This document shows positions 1-10,263 of a stretch of DNA of 64,000 nt, one piece after another. The position numbers were made by a program, and so were the translations under genes. Source of the stretch: Stictocephala bisonia (taxonomy: Eukaryota; Arthropoda; Insecta; Hemiptera; Membracidae); contig JAQJVL010000147.1 in NCBI GenBank assembly GCA_035578905.1, positions 1,530,906-1,594,905 on the forward strand. The letters run 5' to 3'. The notes beneath the pieces are model-generated. The model did not search any database. It was not told where the DNA came from and saw only the letters and a list, made by a program, of their open reading frames with translations. The stretch's first letter is position 1; each line of letters opens with the position of its first letter.

Positions 1-183
1 CTGAGCTCCATGGTCCCACTCCTGCACTTGTATATGCGGCTACTCTCACAATATATTCAGTCCCTGGCCGTAACTCATGGACTGTGTAAAAGGTAGAGTT
101 AATCTCCCTCCACTCTTCAACAACTTCTTTCACAACATCCCGAACACTGAGTTGGTAAGACCAGTTCTGCCAAGCTCCTTTAC
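1..183 (-). CDS. sev: sevenless/ROS1 exon: start of third FN3 domain (continues past position 1)
   Basis: This is the most 3' exon of the receptor gene in the window; it runs off the edge at position 1. It opens after a TTCTTAACCAG acceptor (AG at 185-184). The incoming phase-1 intron joins the G left by the exon at 5992-5670 to GT here, forming a glycine. The peptide contains GKGAWQNWSYQLSV and later TVHELRPGTEYIVRV and AGVGPWS. That is the typical second half of an FN3 domain: a Tyr in the TEYIVRV F-strand and a G-x-G-P-W-S ending. GAWQNWSY directly after the propeller is a recognisable ROS1/Sevenless feature. It is residues 591-651 of the joined protein. The region is extracellular; the membrane segment and kinase are not in the window. 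Confidence 0.93.
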
Positions 184-332
184 CTGGTTAAGAATACACA
201 GAATAATCAATGAACATCTAATTCACAGTTCTGAGGATATGTTTAATTGAAATCTGGCTTTAAAAGACAGCATTTTATGAATTAAAACTAGAAAGATCAA
301 ACTCATTACTAACAATCCTTCAAATTAAACAA

Positions 333-367
333 ACAAACACATAAACACACACGCACGCACGCACGCG
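333..367. repeat. CA/CG-rich simple repeat
   Basis: A short run of AAAC, CACA and GCAC repeats abuts the left end of the foldback element at 368 and probably replaced its left TA target site. It lies in the intron between the exons at 183 and 5670. Confidence 0.7.
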
Positions 368-1285
368 CGAGACACGTTTTTGAAATATGTACTGTTTTGG
401 AATCCCGCTGCTTTAGCGCTGAGGTCGCCATTCAAAGCATGTACCCTGAGTACTACTATTTGTTGGCAAGTCACAGCCGCCGTTACGGCTCCATTTGACT
501 GCACTTAAGGTCGTTTATAACTGTTTAAAATTCCTCATCTGATTAAAAACGTAGCCAACGGTAAAGTGCATATTGCGATAGGTTTTCGTAACACTAAAGG
601 CATGGAAGCAGCTGGCATTCATCGAGAGATCTGTGAAGTTTATTGAGAAAACATAATGAGTGGTGGGATGGTATGGAAATGGGTGAGAGCTTTTAAGGTG
701 GCCATACGAATGTGCATTATGAGGAACGAAGTGGGAAACCTTCACTCATTACTGATGACTTGGTGCAAGACATTGATGAAAAAAAATCAGTGAAAACATA
801 CACTTTCAACTGCATAGTTATGTGGTGTGTCTTCAAGTGTCAAAAAGTGTGATTTATGAAATTGTGACAGAACGTTTTAAGTACTGAGAGTTATGCTTAC
901 GCTAAGTTCCTAAAATGCTGACTTAGAATCACAAAAACAAATGTTTAACAAGTTCTCCCACATTCCAAGAGCATTAGAATGGTGATGGTTACGGTTTTTA
1001 AAACCAACCACAGTGACAGACTACTAGATGATGAATGTCAGCTGCTTTCATGCCCTTAGTGTTAAGAAAACTTATACAGCTCACAGGGGTGTATTCACAA
1101 TCGGCCGCATTTTTTATTGGAGGACAAATTTTGAACAGTCATAAACGACCTTAAATACAGTGAAATGGATCCGGCTGTGGCTTTCCAACAGATAAGTAGT
1201 AGTCAGCATGCATGCGCAGAACGCCCAACCGCAGCGCTACAGCGGCAGGATTCCAAAATGGTACTTACTTTAAAAACACGTCTTG
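368..1285. mobile_element. Old foldback mariner-type element
   Basis: The left end (CGAGACACGTTTTTGAAATA) and the right end (inverted ...TTTAAAAACACGTCTTG, then TA) are inverted relatives of the termini of the element at 8221-8965. The left half, plus strand, holds a decayed mariner transposase N-terminus with peptide pieces AGIHREICEVY and MVWKWVRAF and a stop between them. The right half, minus strand, holds a second diverged copy of the same region. The two head-to-head 5' ends give a long imperfect palindrome. No DDD/E catalytic region is present, so it can only have moved with a transposase supplied from elsewhere. Confidence 0.75.
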
Positions 1286-1399
1286 TATCTACATATTGTT
1301 TATCTTATTGTGAGCCTTCCTTCATTGCTGATAAGATAAACAATTACCTTATGCAATACATCTAGCCGTCCAGACGTACATTCCAATACCCTTCCACCT

Positions 1400-2870
1400 T
1401 TACATACATTCTTTCTGTATAACTCCAACAGATGTAGATGAAATTAAGAGTATTGTTAAACTTTTAAAAAATAAAAAATCAACTGGCTTTGACCAAATTA
1501 ATGTACATTTACTGAAAAATATAACTGATGAGTTAGTTTTGCACTAGTTATTGCACCAGTTTTAGTTCACTTAATAAATAGTAGTTTTAGAAAAGGTATT
1601 TTTCCTGAGAGCCTGAAGTTAAGTTCAGTGGTACCTATTTTTAAAGATAATAACTCTATAAAGCTAGATAACATAAGACCAATCAGTTTGTTATCTGTAT
1701 TCTCTAAGGTATTTGAAAAAAAACAATGATTAAAAGACTACATAGTTATTTATCTAAGTTAAATTTTCTTAATCCACGTCTATTCAGGTTTATCAAAGGA
1801 AAGTCAACTGAGGATGCGTTATTAGAAGTATCAGATATAATTTATAACAGTTTAAATTCTAAGCTTAAAGTAGCAGGTTTATATATTGATTTCAGGAAAG
1901 CTTTCGATATGGTTGATTTTGTTATTCTTTTAGAAAAGCTAGAAGCTATATGTATAAGAGGTACTGCACTGAATTGGTTTAGATCTTTTCTTGTGGGAAG
2001 GAGACAGCAAGTAAAAATTGAAAACACCTACAGTTCTACAGTTGTAGTACAGGGAGGCGTTCCTCAGGAATCGGCTTATCTGCAATATTATTTTTAATTT
2101 TTATATATGATTTATTGAATTTAAATTTTAATGCTACAATTATTGCTTTTACCGATGATATTTCAAAGTTTTACATTAATAAAGATCCGGATGTTATTGG
2201 TCAACTAATTATTAGTGACCTGCTTATGCTTAGAGAATGGTGCCTTAATAATAGAATGCAAATCAATCTAAACAAAACAAAATATATCAATTTTGATTTC
2301 TTAGGATTTGACATACCATTTCCTATCAAGTACCATTCTAGAACATGTGTTGTGCATTTATGTGACTGTCAGGTCATAGAACAAATAAATAATATAAAAT
2401 ATTTAGGTGTTATTTTCAATGACAAATTGACTTTTCAGCAACACATCATAAATTTACACAAAGTTCTGAGATTATCAATAAGAAATTTTTACTTCTTAAG
2501 AAACTGCTGCAGTACATAGTTATAGAGATCTTTATATTTTGCACTCATTAACTCTAGATAACAGTATGGTATAACTTGTTGGGGAGAAACTTATACATTT
2601 TTAATATAAAATTATTCAATAACTTATCATCTGTCATAAAGTTACATTTAATATTAGAATTAACCCTTTCTATTATTTAAATCATTATTCATTTTATATC
2701 TAGTAATTAAAGCTTCTTGTCAATATTGCATTGTATAGTTATTGTTGTATTTTTAACTATAAACGAATATTCCTTTTTGTTTTAAAAGTAAATTGAAATA
2801 TTTTTCATACATACCACGATAGGCGATTTAATCTTCTTATTTAATATTCTAATGCTAGACTCAAATATAT
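1400..2870 (+). pseudogene. Decayed LINE reverse transcriptase (CR1/Jockey-like group)
   Basis: Plus-strand frames with shifts and stops give consecutive RT motifs. They are VDEIKSIVKLLKNKKSTGFD, then DNIRPISLLSVFSKVFEK, then the open piece at 1726-2097 with FIKGKSTEDALLEVSD, LYIDFRKAFDMVD and GGVPQE. A piece at 2115-2519 follows with AFTDDISKFY, IKYLGVIFNDKLTF and a thumb region. The catalytic box is FTDD rather than the usual YADD/FADD, and GVPQG has become GVPQE, so the enzyme is dead. There is no endonuclease ORF, so it is 5' truncated. It sits in the intron between the exons at 183 and 5670. Confidence 0.85.
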
Positions 2871-2885
2871 TATAAGTTTATAATG

Positions 2886-2890
<5 letters not shown>

Positions 2891-2952
<62 letters not shown>
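2891..2952. repeat. (TA)n microsatellite
   Basis: About 31 TA units flanked by GTGTTT on the left and AAACAC on the right, so the flanks are themselves inverted. The following 300 bp to 3254 contain nothing recognisable. Confidence 0.95.
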
Positions 2953-2957
<5 letters not shown>

Positions 2958-3257
2958 CTGGCCATATTACTTGAAAAATTGGCCAGTCATTTTCCAAACC
3001 AACCAAATGTAATTAAGTTAGTCATTATTGATTGGAAAAATAAATCATTTATTATATTTTTAAATTTAGATAATTCCAAAAGGTATAAACAAATTTTAGT
3101 ATTTCCAGCATTTTGGATTAAAAATGTTTAAATTATTCAAGCTCTACTATATCCCAGTATATCAGAGAGTAGGCTTGCTTATTAAAAAAAGACCTTTAGG
3201 TGAATCCTCTGAAAGTAAACAAAAAAAGATAAAACACCATACATAAATAGATACTTA

Positions 3258-4166
3258 AGCCATGTTTTCCTAGCGACGCCTTTCTACGCCGCGTACAACG
3301 CACAACGCCGGCATGGACGTATAGTATAATACGCAGCGTAAAAGTGTTTTACTACAAAGCGGCTATATATTCAGTTCAGCTCAGCGTTTCACTCTAGAAA
3401 GACGTATGGACAATGAGTTTAAAAAGAAAACAAATATGCGTTTTTGTTTTAATGGACGATTTAGATAAGTGTGATTTTGAAGCTAGTATTTTATCCAAAC
3501 AGTACTGTAGTGTTAGAAGTAGGCCTAAGTCCAGCGACCTACACAATAATGTAGATCTTTTAATTATGATATTTATAAATAAATGAACGTGATATTATAG
3601 TAGCCTACTAAAGTTTAATAGTTGCTGAAAAATCAGGTTTTGTAAAACAAAATTAAGAATTAATTATTATGCATTTTAAATAAACCCACGAACGGTTACA
3701 TAATAAATTAGTTCTAAACACACCATACCTGTTTTATTACCCATTACAGCAATCTCTTTTCAGATTAAGTCTTTTTTCAAAATATTTTTGAAATATTCCT
3801 CAGTCATGTTCTATAAAATATGATGTCCTGCAACCAACTCAACAAGATGTTTGTCATCTGCTGCAGAAAATTTTGTTTTCACCGAACCGTCGTCCATTCT
3901 ATTAATCACACACCACGAACTACAACTAACTCAGAACGCTTTTGCTATAAGAATGACGATTGTGCACGGAACAATCTCAGATAATCAGTTCAACCGAACT
4001 GACTGCTCTGAAGTCAGTCGCCCAATTACGTCCATCAAAACACGCCGGCGCACAACCGAAAAACGCTTCTAGGAAAACAGTCTAGTGGCTTCCCTGTGTA
4101 TGATTGGGCAGCGCACATTATGCGTTGTGCGCAGCGTAGAAAGTGCGTCGCTAGGAAAACACAGCT
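3258..4166. mobile_element. Non-autonomous PIF/Harbinger-like element with TTA target duplication
   Basis: The terminal inverted repeats are AGCCATGTTTTCCTAGCGAC on the left and, read inverted, AGCTGTGTTTTCCTAGCGAC on the right. Similarity continues for about 50 bp. The element is flanked by TTA at 3255-3257 and 4167-4169, a TWA-type 3-bp duplication typical of PIF/Harbinger. Inside, on the minus strand, is a MADF-domain relic. That domain is a known companion gene of Harbinger transposons. No transposase was recognised in the 909 bp, so the element is a deletion derivative. Confidence 0.75.
3724..3897 (-). pseudogene. MADF-domain gene fragment inside the Harbinger-like element
   Basis: The frame opens with ATG at 3897 and reads MDDGSVKTKFSAADDKHLVE, LVAGHHIL, stop, NMTEEYFKNILKKDLI, stop, KEIAVMGNKT. 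The pattern L-V-E-L-V-x-x-H-x-x-L, then E-Y-x-x-x-x-x-K-K-D, then K-E-I-A is the first half of a MADF DNA-binding domain. The stops fall where a Tyr (TAG) and a Trp (TGA) would be expected. The fragment is inactive. MADF proteins of Harbinger elements are thought to help the transposase enter the nucleus and bind DNA. Confidence 0.7.
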
Positions 4167-4169
4167 TTA

Positions 4170-4496
4170 AGGCCACGGTCCTTAACCATCACAGTAAGAG
4201 GTTAGGAGCCTTTTAAACCTTTGTGTACTTTAAATTAACTTTTTTCAAAAGTAAGCCTACTTTCCTAAACCAAAACATAAAAAAACTGGATATTCTGTGT
4301 CTAACTGAACATGCACTTAAAAATGATCAGATTGAAATTATAAATATCAACAACTATCAGCTTGTCTTATCATTGTCATAATACTTATCAGTTTCATAAA
4401 TATTTATAAAAAATGTGTGTATTAATTTATAATTTTGAAAGAAAAGATGCAATGTTAATTTTAGGTTCTAGGTTAGTTTATTTTAAGTTTTCTTAT
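4170..4496. other. Intron, nothing recognised
   Basis: AT-rich intronic sequence between two transposons. No open frame, repeat or motif could be supported. Confidence 0.6.
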
Positions 4497-5155
4497 TTAA
4501 CCCTAGAACCGCTATGCGTCTCGATCGAGATCCATTTACGCCACGCTCAACCGCTAACGTCTCGATTGAGACGCATTATGTAGTGCATTGTTTATTTTAT
4601 TATTGCGCCGGCACAGCGCACATTTATACTTACTATGATATATTATTTTTTTCTACGAAAACTATAGAGTAATAATCATTCATAGTTAAGTTATTTTCGT
4701 TTCTCTTCAGCCCCAGAAGTTGAAGTAGATGCTGATGACCCGCAATAATTACATTGTGACATTCTTGTACATAGCGAACATTTTTTATAATATTATATGT
4801 GTTATTAGATAATAAGTGTATATATTTTCAATCTAAAACACATTTTGAACAATTTTGCTATCTTGATTTTTTAATTAGACTAAAGGATAAGGATCCAACA
4901 AGTGTGTGAAAATAAAAAATGTTTTCAAAAAAAATTTTTTTAATATATTTTGGAGCAGAAGAACAACATGGGTTTTTTGGTAAGTTTGATTTTTACATAA
5001 TATTGTTCCTTGTATTTTACTGAAAATAATGATATATGACACTTAGTATATAATGTTATTTATGTATTTTTTATAAATTTTTAGAAAAATCCTTGCGAAT
5101 TCGCCTTTAAGAGCTTAGCGGTTGAGACAAAAAGACTCACCGGTTATAGGGTTAA
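4497..5155. mobile_element. piggyBac-like non-autonomous element (TTAA flanked)
   Basis: TTAA occurs at both ends (4497-4500 and 5152-5155). The left end begins CCCTAGAACCGC, close to the CCCTAGAA start of canonical piggyBac. The right end read inverted begins CCCTATAACCGG. Near the left end are two palindromic boxes, CTCGATCGAG and GTCTCGATTGAGAC. No transposase coding remains in the roughly 650 bp. Confidence 0.75.
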
Positions 5156-5669
5156 ATGAACAATAATTGTATTAAGAATTACGACTTAGCTAATGCATGT
5201 AAATTTGTCTATTTAGCTGAATAACGAATTTGAATTTGAAAAAATTAAGGCATTATCCTATTTTAAAAATCTGTATCTGTATACATTTTAGCAATTGAAA
5301 AATTAATCCTAAAATAAAATATAAATTACAATCCATTTTCAAAACATAAATATACACATTCATTCTAAAACTGCATCTAGAAGATTGTAAAAAATGTCAA
5401 ATAATGCTTAGGACATACATAAACAGTTCTGGTTGTAAGAATCAGTACTAGAAAACATTATCATGTATCACAACAAATTACATAACTTCAACTAAACAAA
5501 ATTTACCAAAAGTAAAATAACAGCCAATGACCCTATACCTAGAATTCCAAAATTTTGATACAAAATTAAATAGAACAACCATAGTTACATTAGTGGAAAA
5601 TAAAACTAAAACAATTCTATATTTCATCAGGGGAAAAATTATTTAGACATAAAATGTCTTCATTCTCAC
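5156..5669. other. Intron, nothing recognised
   Basis: AT-rich sequence leading, on the minus strand, away from the donor at 5669. No supported element. Confidence 0.6.
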
Positions 5670-5992
5670 CTTGTCCTCCTAATAAGTGCGGAGCTGTCCA
5701 AGAAGATTTTGCAGAATGAGAGCCAAGAACAGCCTGGACTGCAGTAGGTGGGTTCACGGGAACAGGGATTGGCTGTGATGATGGCAGGTTTACACTGATG
5801 CTGACAAAAAACGGCTTGGCATTATCGGTGTAGGCAAGATTGTGAAAGTAGCTGTCTTGACCTGCGTGGTACTCTTCTGTCAAAACACGTTCTCCATTTG
5901 TCCAGTAAAATAGCCCACTGGCCATTGCTAGTGAGATAACATTTCGGAATTGAGGCTGCTGAGTATTACTGCGGATGTCAGTTACTTCATGT
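5670..5992 (-). CDS. sev: sevenless/ROS1 exon: end of YWTD beta-propeller and start of third FN3
   Basis: This exon gives residues 483-590 of the joined receptor. It starts after acceptor TATATCAG with a phase-2 junction and ends at CAAG|GTGAGAAT (phase 1). The motif GLFYWTNGERVLTEEYH (about residues 509-525) is the diagnostic propeller blade of Sevenless/ROS1 proteins, with YWTN in the YWTD position at 512-515. It is followed by a proline-rich linker (SSQPIPVPVNPPT) and a new FN3 domain beginning PTAVQAVLGSHSAKSSW. A 107-codon open frame crosses the exon without a stop. Both flanking introns join in frame to neighbours with matching homology, so the boundaries are well supported. The extracellular propeller is probably part of the ligand-binding ectodomain. 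Confidence 0.95.
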
Positions 5993-6951
5993 CTGATATA
6001 AAAAAAGTAAAACAAAGTTGTTATCAACAAATATAGAAACAAAGCTGTTTCATTTTTATAAATGTTTCAAAGAGTGACATTTAACACCATTCTATGATAA
6101 CCAATCAAATTGTTTTACTAATAGACCTTAAGTGCTATTTTTTTATTTCATATAATAAATGTATTAATCACAGAGGATATTTGAAAAAAAAGAATAGCAG
6201 TTGCACAATAAACCAATGTCTTTGGCTTGTCTGCAAATCTATTTCCCTCCCTCCAGTATTCTGTCTCCATTTTTCAATGCTCAGTTGAATTTTAGAGAAT
6301 CTTATTACATTATATTTAGTTATCAAATTCTTTTTAGTCACCATGTAATTTTAACATAAATGTTACTAATTATAAAAAAAGTTATGTTTCCTAATATTTT
6401 GATACTAAACATATTATTTAGACAGCTCTGAAGACATCATAAATCAAAATATTCCATAAGTTGTAATATTTCTAATCACCTCAGGACTAAGAAAAAAGTT
6501 TTAACTTTGTCATTATAAAAAAAATGTCAACTGATTATGGTATTGAATTCCGTCAACCCGTTCAGTTAGAAGCATGTAAATATTTGCGTATTAAGTTAAA
6601 CTCCTTTGTTTTTTATATTATATGTATTTTCACTAAGCTATATAAACTGATTAGTTAAGAATATTCCATAAGATTGTAATGCTCCTCAACTACATTATTG
6701 TTTGTTTTGTTTTACCATTATTAAAAACAAGAATGACAACTAAATATATAATAGAATGCCATCAACCTATTTTTGTTCAGTACCGCAGCAAAATTTGCCC
6801 AACATATTAAATGTCTAAGTTTTAATATTTTTTATTAAAGAGAGTTTTATTCGGTGAACTCACATTGTTTCTAGTAAACTTTACAATTACAAATGTATGT
6901 ACTTTTTAGAACATTATCAATAGAAATATAAAAAAATAAAGACTAGTGTAC
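5993..6951. other. Intron (959 bp), nothing recognised
   Basis: A phase-2 intron between two propeller exons. It is AT-rich with no repeat or transposon signature visible. Confidence 0.7.
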
Positions 6952-7161
6952 CCGTCGAGTGAGACTGCGACTACAGTGTTCTCCACTTGGTTTGGCACCA
7001 AGATACGGAAGCTTGTGTGATCCACCGTGAAGGCTCCTAAGTGAGGACTGGTCAGTATCTGATCTGGGATAACTTCATGTTTCACTCCGTTGCTTATGTC
7101 TGCCAGGTCCAGCCTGTAGAGGCCTCCACCCACTGGCCCTTGGATCACCCAAAACAAATAA
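6952..7161 (-). CDS. sev: sevenless/ROS1 exon: YWTD propeller blade
   Basis: This is a 210-nt exon, residues 413-482, with phase-2 junctions on both sides. The acceptor is TTTGTTACAG and the donor GACGG|GTACAC. It begins inside the blade motif DPYNGYLFWVIQ, whose first half is on the previous exon, then GGGLYRLDLADISNG, and ends at VVAVSLDG. Splitting DPYNG|YLFW by a phase-2 intron reconstructs a perfect YWTD-type blade, which strongly supports both splice sites. The donor GTACAC is weaker than consensus, but no better GT keeps the frame and the homology. Confidence 0.93.
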
Positions 7162-8218
7162 CTGTAACAAATAAAATTCCACTGCTTGAGAAATAATAAC
7201 TTTTATATTTATCAACTTTTTTGGCTTTTTTACTTTCTTATCTCAAAAACAATAAAATGATCAGACTAAATTTAATTTTTTTTAAATAAAAGTATAGAGA
7301 TTGTAGTTAGGATATTAAATTATTTTTCGACTCAAACACCTATTTCAGCCTATTTCAGTCAATTATTTTCCCTGTTTAAATTTGCAACTCTCTCTCCTCT
7401 CAGACTATGTACTAGCCCAAACGCCTCCGCCTACACGTACGGTGGTAACTTCAAAGCCAGACAGTCCCGCCCCATTTAGTTTAATACATTTTAACATCTG
7501 TGGAATGAGTTTTTTAAATTTCCGTGTCATAGAATTCTACTAGCTCTTTTTTAACTTGTTGTTAACTTTTCAGCTCAATTCTGCCGAGAGGAGAGACTTT
7601 TCCCTAAGAGAATGGCCGAGTTCAAAGAATAAAATAATATCTCCTCAACAGTCTGGGTTTTTGAAGAGGAAATCAATGATTTAAGGCAATAAATTCCTTT
7701 GTTATAACAGTGTAAGGACTCTCGATGTTTGTCACAGTACTGTTGCCATATTTTATTATCTTTCTATGCACCTTTATAGGTTGATTATAATATGCTGTTT
7801 GGTAAACGTAACTCAATGGAGATCAGAGAATCATCCCATTCCTATACTAGATTCAATAAAAATTGGAAATTCAAGAAAATGGCTCCTACCATCAGTTCTT
7901 GGCCTGGCCACCCCTCCCCTCTTAAACTATGTTCCCTGCAAACGATGAGCTGCATTTTATTATGGTTACCAAAAGATCTAAAGGCTGAACTCAGCCGATG
8001 CACAAGCCGATTGTAAAATTATATTATACACATATTGATTTTATAGATATGAGTTATATCTACTGGAAACGAGAATAGTTGCTGAATTGTTTGGTGAATA
8101 CTTTTTTTCTTCTGAAATGTGAATCATAAGACAAACATTATTAACTACTATTAGAAAACATAATTATTTTTATATTACAGACTATTTATTGTGTTATTTT
8201 ATTATGTGCAGTGATATG
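7162..8218. other. Intron, nothing recognised
   Basis: A somewhat G+C-richer patch lies at about 7380-7640, and two short overlapping plus-strand ORFs at 7766-8016 have no recognisable similarity. It may be an old transposon remnant, but no ends could be found. Confidence 0.5.
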
Positions 8219-8379
8219 TACGAGGCGTGTTTTTAAAGTAAGTACCGTTTTTAAATTACGCCGCCGCAGCACTGCGGTTGCCGTTTAGCTCATGCGCGCC
8301 ATGTAGCCACATCGTTTGGGAAGCCACAGACGCCATTACGGAACCATCCGATCGAGTTTACATCTGTTTGCGTGATTTT

Positions 8380-8622
8380 AAAATGACTCCACCTATTGAG
8401 AATCCCGCCGACTGTAAATTGCGTGCTGTAATACGGTTTCTCTGTGTTCAAGGCTTCAAAGCAGTTGACATTCATCACCAAATCAGTGAAGTGTATGGTG
8501 AAAACATTATGAGTGATGGAATGGTTCGGAAATGGGTTAGGGCCTTTAAAGATGGCCGCACAAACATTCATGATGAGAAACGAAGTAGGCGACCTTCAGT
8601 CATTACCGATGATCTGATTTAA
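8380..8622 (+). CDS. Mariner transposase N-terminal HTH domain (left arm, truncated)
   Basis: An 80-codon frame, starting at the Met of MTPPIENPADCKLRAVIRFL, ends at the TAA near 8622. A longer frame is open from an ATG at 8278. The peptide VDIHHQISEVYGENIMSD then GMVRKWVRAFKDGRTNIHD is the HTH_48/Mos1-type paired-like DNA-binding fold. RSRRPSVITDD is the basic linker that in full transposases precedes the catalytic domain. It is uninterrupted, so a DNA-binding-only protein is possible, but expression is unknown. Confidence 0.7.
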   Translation, partial: KMTPPIENPADCKLRAVIRFLCVQGFKAVDIHHQISEVYGENIMSDGMVRKWVRAFKDGRTNIHDEKRSRRPSVITDDLI

Positions 8623-8818
8623 AAAGTGGACTGTAAAGTAAAGGCCCTAACCATTTCCAAATCATTCCATCACTCATAATGTTTTCACCATACACTTCAC
8701 TGATTTGGTGATGAATGTCAACTGCTTTGAAGCCTTGAGCACAGAGAAACCGTATTACAGCACGCACTTCGCAGTCGGCGGGATTCTCAATAGGTGGAGT
8801 TATTTTAAAATCACGCAA
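8603..8818 (-). CDS. Mariner transposase N-terminal HTH domain (right arm, shorter)
   Basis: This is the inverted copy of the left-arm frame. It has the same IHHQISEVYGENIMSDGM core, but diverges after MIWKW-LGPL where the palindrome arm ends. It thus loses the basic linker and terminates in the centre of the element. It has a few substitutions relative to the left arm, including a C-to-E/K change near ADCEVRAVIRFL. Confidence 0.6.
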   Translation of the reverse strand: MRDFKITPPIENPADCEVRAVIRFLCAQGFKAVDIHHQISEVYGENIMSDGMIWKWLGPLLYSPLFKSDHR

Positions 8819-8967
8819 ACAGATGTAAACTCGATCGGATGGTTCCGTAATGGCGTCTGTGGCTTCCCAACAGATGTGGCTACACGGCGCGCATGCGCTA
8901 AACGGCGACCGCAGCGCTGCGGCGGCGTAATTTAAAAACGGTACTTACTTTAAAAACACGCCTCGTA

Positions 8968-9971
8968 TTTAGTGTATTGTGTCATGTTTCATAAATATTA
9001 TTAGTGTTTGTAAAAGATTATTGAATTGTTAGCCATCTATAGATTATGTAGGTTGTTTATGCACTTATGAACATAAATAATGTTTAAAAATATAGGAGTA
9101 CCTTATTTCAAGGTAACCAGCTCACAAATATATTCATTTTAAAGATAATTTTAATATGAAAACATTAATTCTTGAGCCAAGTCTTTTGTAAATGAAATAT
9201 TTTTGGATAATTAGAAAATGGTAACGTATTTTTATATTCTTGACTATTTGCAATTATTGTAGTTTTTGTTTTTGTAATATTAACATCCAAACAACATATA
9301 ACACCTTTATAATTCCTAAAACTAGATAAAATTTTGAACATGGTTTGCTATCCTGTAATAATTATTTTAGTAAAATAATGTTTCTTAGACCTACCTCCAG
9401 CCCTCACTCTTTTTTAGGAAAATATTTTTCAAAATATGAGATGCTAAAAAACAAATAATTTTTGAAAAATACTTTATATCCAATATCAAGGATACTCTGC
9501 TCCCTGGTCCATTGTGTATATAATGATACCAGACGAGTTGGTTTAAAAATTGTTACTATTTTTTTATGTACGGAGGAACCTCGACACTCGATACTTTGAC
9601 AGTACTTAAACTTCAACACCAGCCATGGTGACATGATGAAGCAACATTATTGTCTGTGACAGGTTGTGCATGGTTTAGACCGATGCAGATCAATGAAATG
9701 ACAGTAACAAATTAACAATTGTTTGGACATTAAAGTACTGTACTATCCATACCCACATAACGTTGTACTGTAATTCATATCAGAAGAACATTCATTGTTA
9801 CATCAATACAAAGAGAGTTTGGTACCAATTACTTCAAATAAGCAAATGATTTCTTAAGTAAGTAACCCGTTCTTAAATCATTCTTTTTAACGATTCATAA
9901 ATACACTATAAAACTAAAAGATAGAAATGCAAAATATCTAATAACAGCTAAGTTTTGTTCTAATGACTGAC
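8968..9971. other. Intron, nothing recognised
   Basis: AT-rich intron remainder with no supported element. Confidence 0.6.
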
Positions 9972-10263
9972 CCATTATAAGGGTCAACCTCCATGTGATG
10001 GGGTTTGGTGACGAGGCCTGCGACTGCTACAGTAATGCCACTTCCATCAAGCCCACACCTCACCACCTGCCAGAGAGCACTACCCTCTGTAAGAATGTAC
10101 AACTGGTCATTCAACCAGTCAACACTGAGGTCATGGGGTGAGAGGTCTGAGCCCCCTCTCAGGAGAGGCTTTGGTGTGGTGTAGCTGCGGGAAGATGTCA
10201 CCCACACAGTTCCCGATGAATCAGAAACAAACAATAGTTCCCGCCTCACATGCACTGCCACTC
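9972..10263 (-). CDS. sev: sevenless/ROS1 exon: YWTD propeller blades
   Basis: This is a 292-nt exon (residues 316-412). It follows acceptor GGTTGCAG (phase 1) and ends AATGG|GTCAGT (phase 2). The peptide starts VAVHVRRELLFVSDSSG and continues HDLSVDWLNDQLYILTEG and HHMEVDPYNG. These are successive propeller-blade cores: LLFVSD, DWLNDQLY at residues 364-371, and DPYNG at 409-413. The DWLNxxLY signature is shared by LDL-receptor-type propellers and is characteristic of ROS1/Sevenless. Cys385 (VVRCGLDG) lies in the blade-connecting strand. An upstream in-frame ATG overlaps the acceptor and is not the start. Confidence 0.95.

Larger units (their letters stand above)
8221..8965. mobile_element. 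Young foldback mariner-type element
   Basis: A near-perfect palindrome with arms of about 330 bp (8221-8551 and 8639-8965) around an 87-bp centre. The ends are CGAGGCGTGTTTTTAAAGTA and its inverse, flanked by TA at 8219-8220 and 8966-8967, the mariner/Tc1 target duplication. Each arm encodes the same N-terminal helix-turn-helix part of a mariner transposase, pointing inward. The arms differ at only a few positions, so the palindrome formed recently or is kept uniform by gene conversion. The catalytic domain is absent. Confidence 0.88.
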
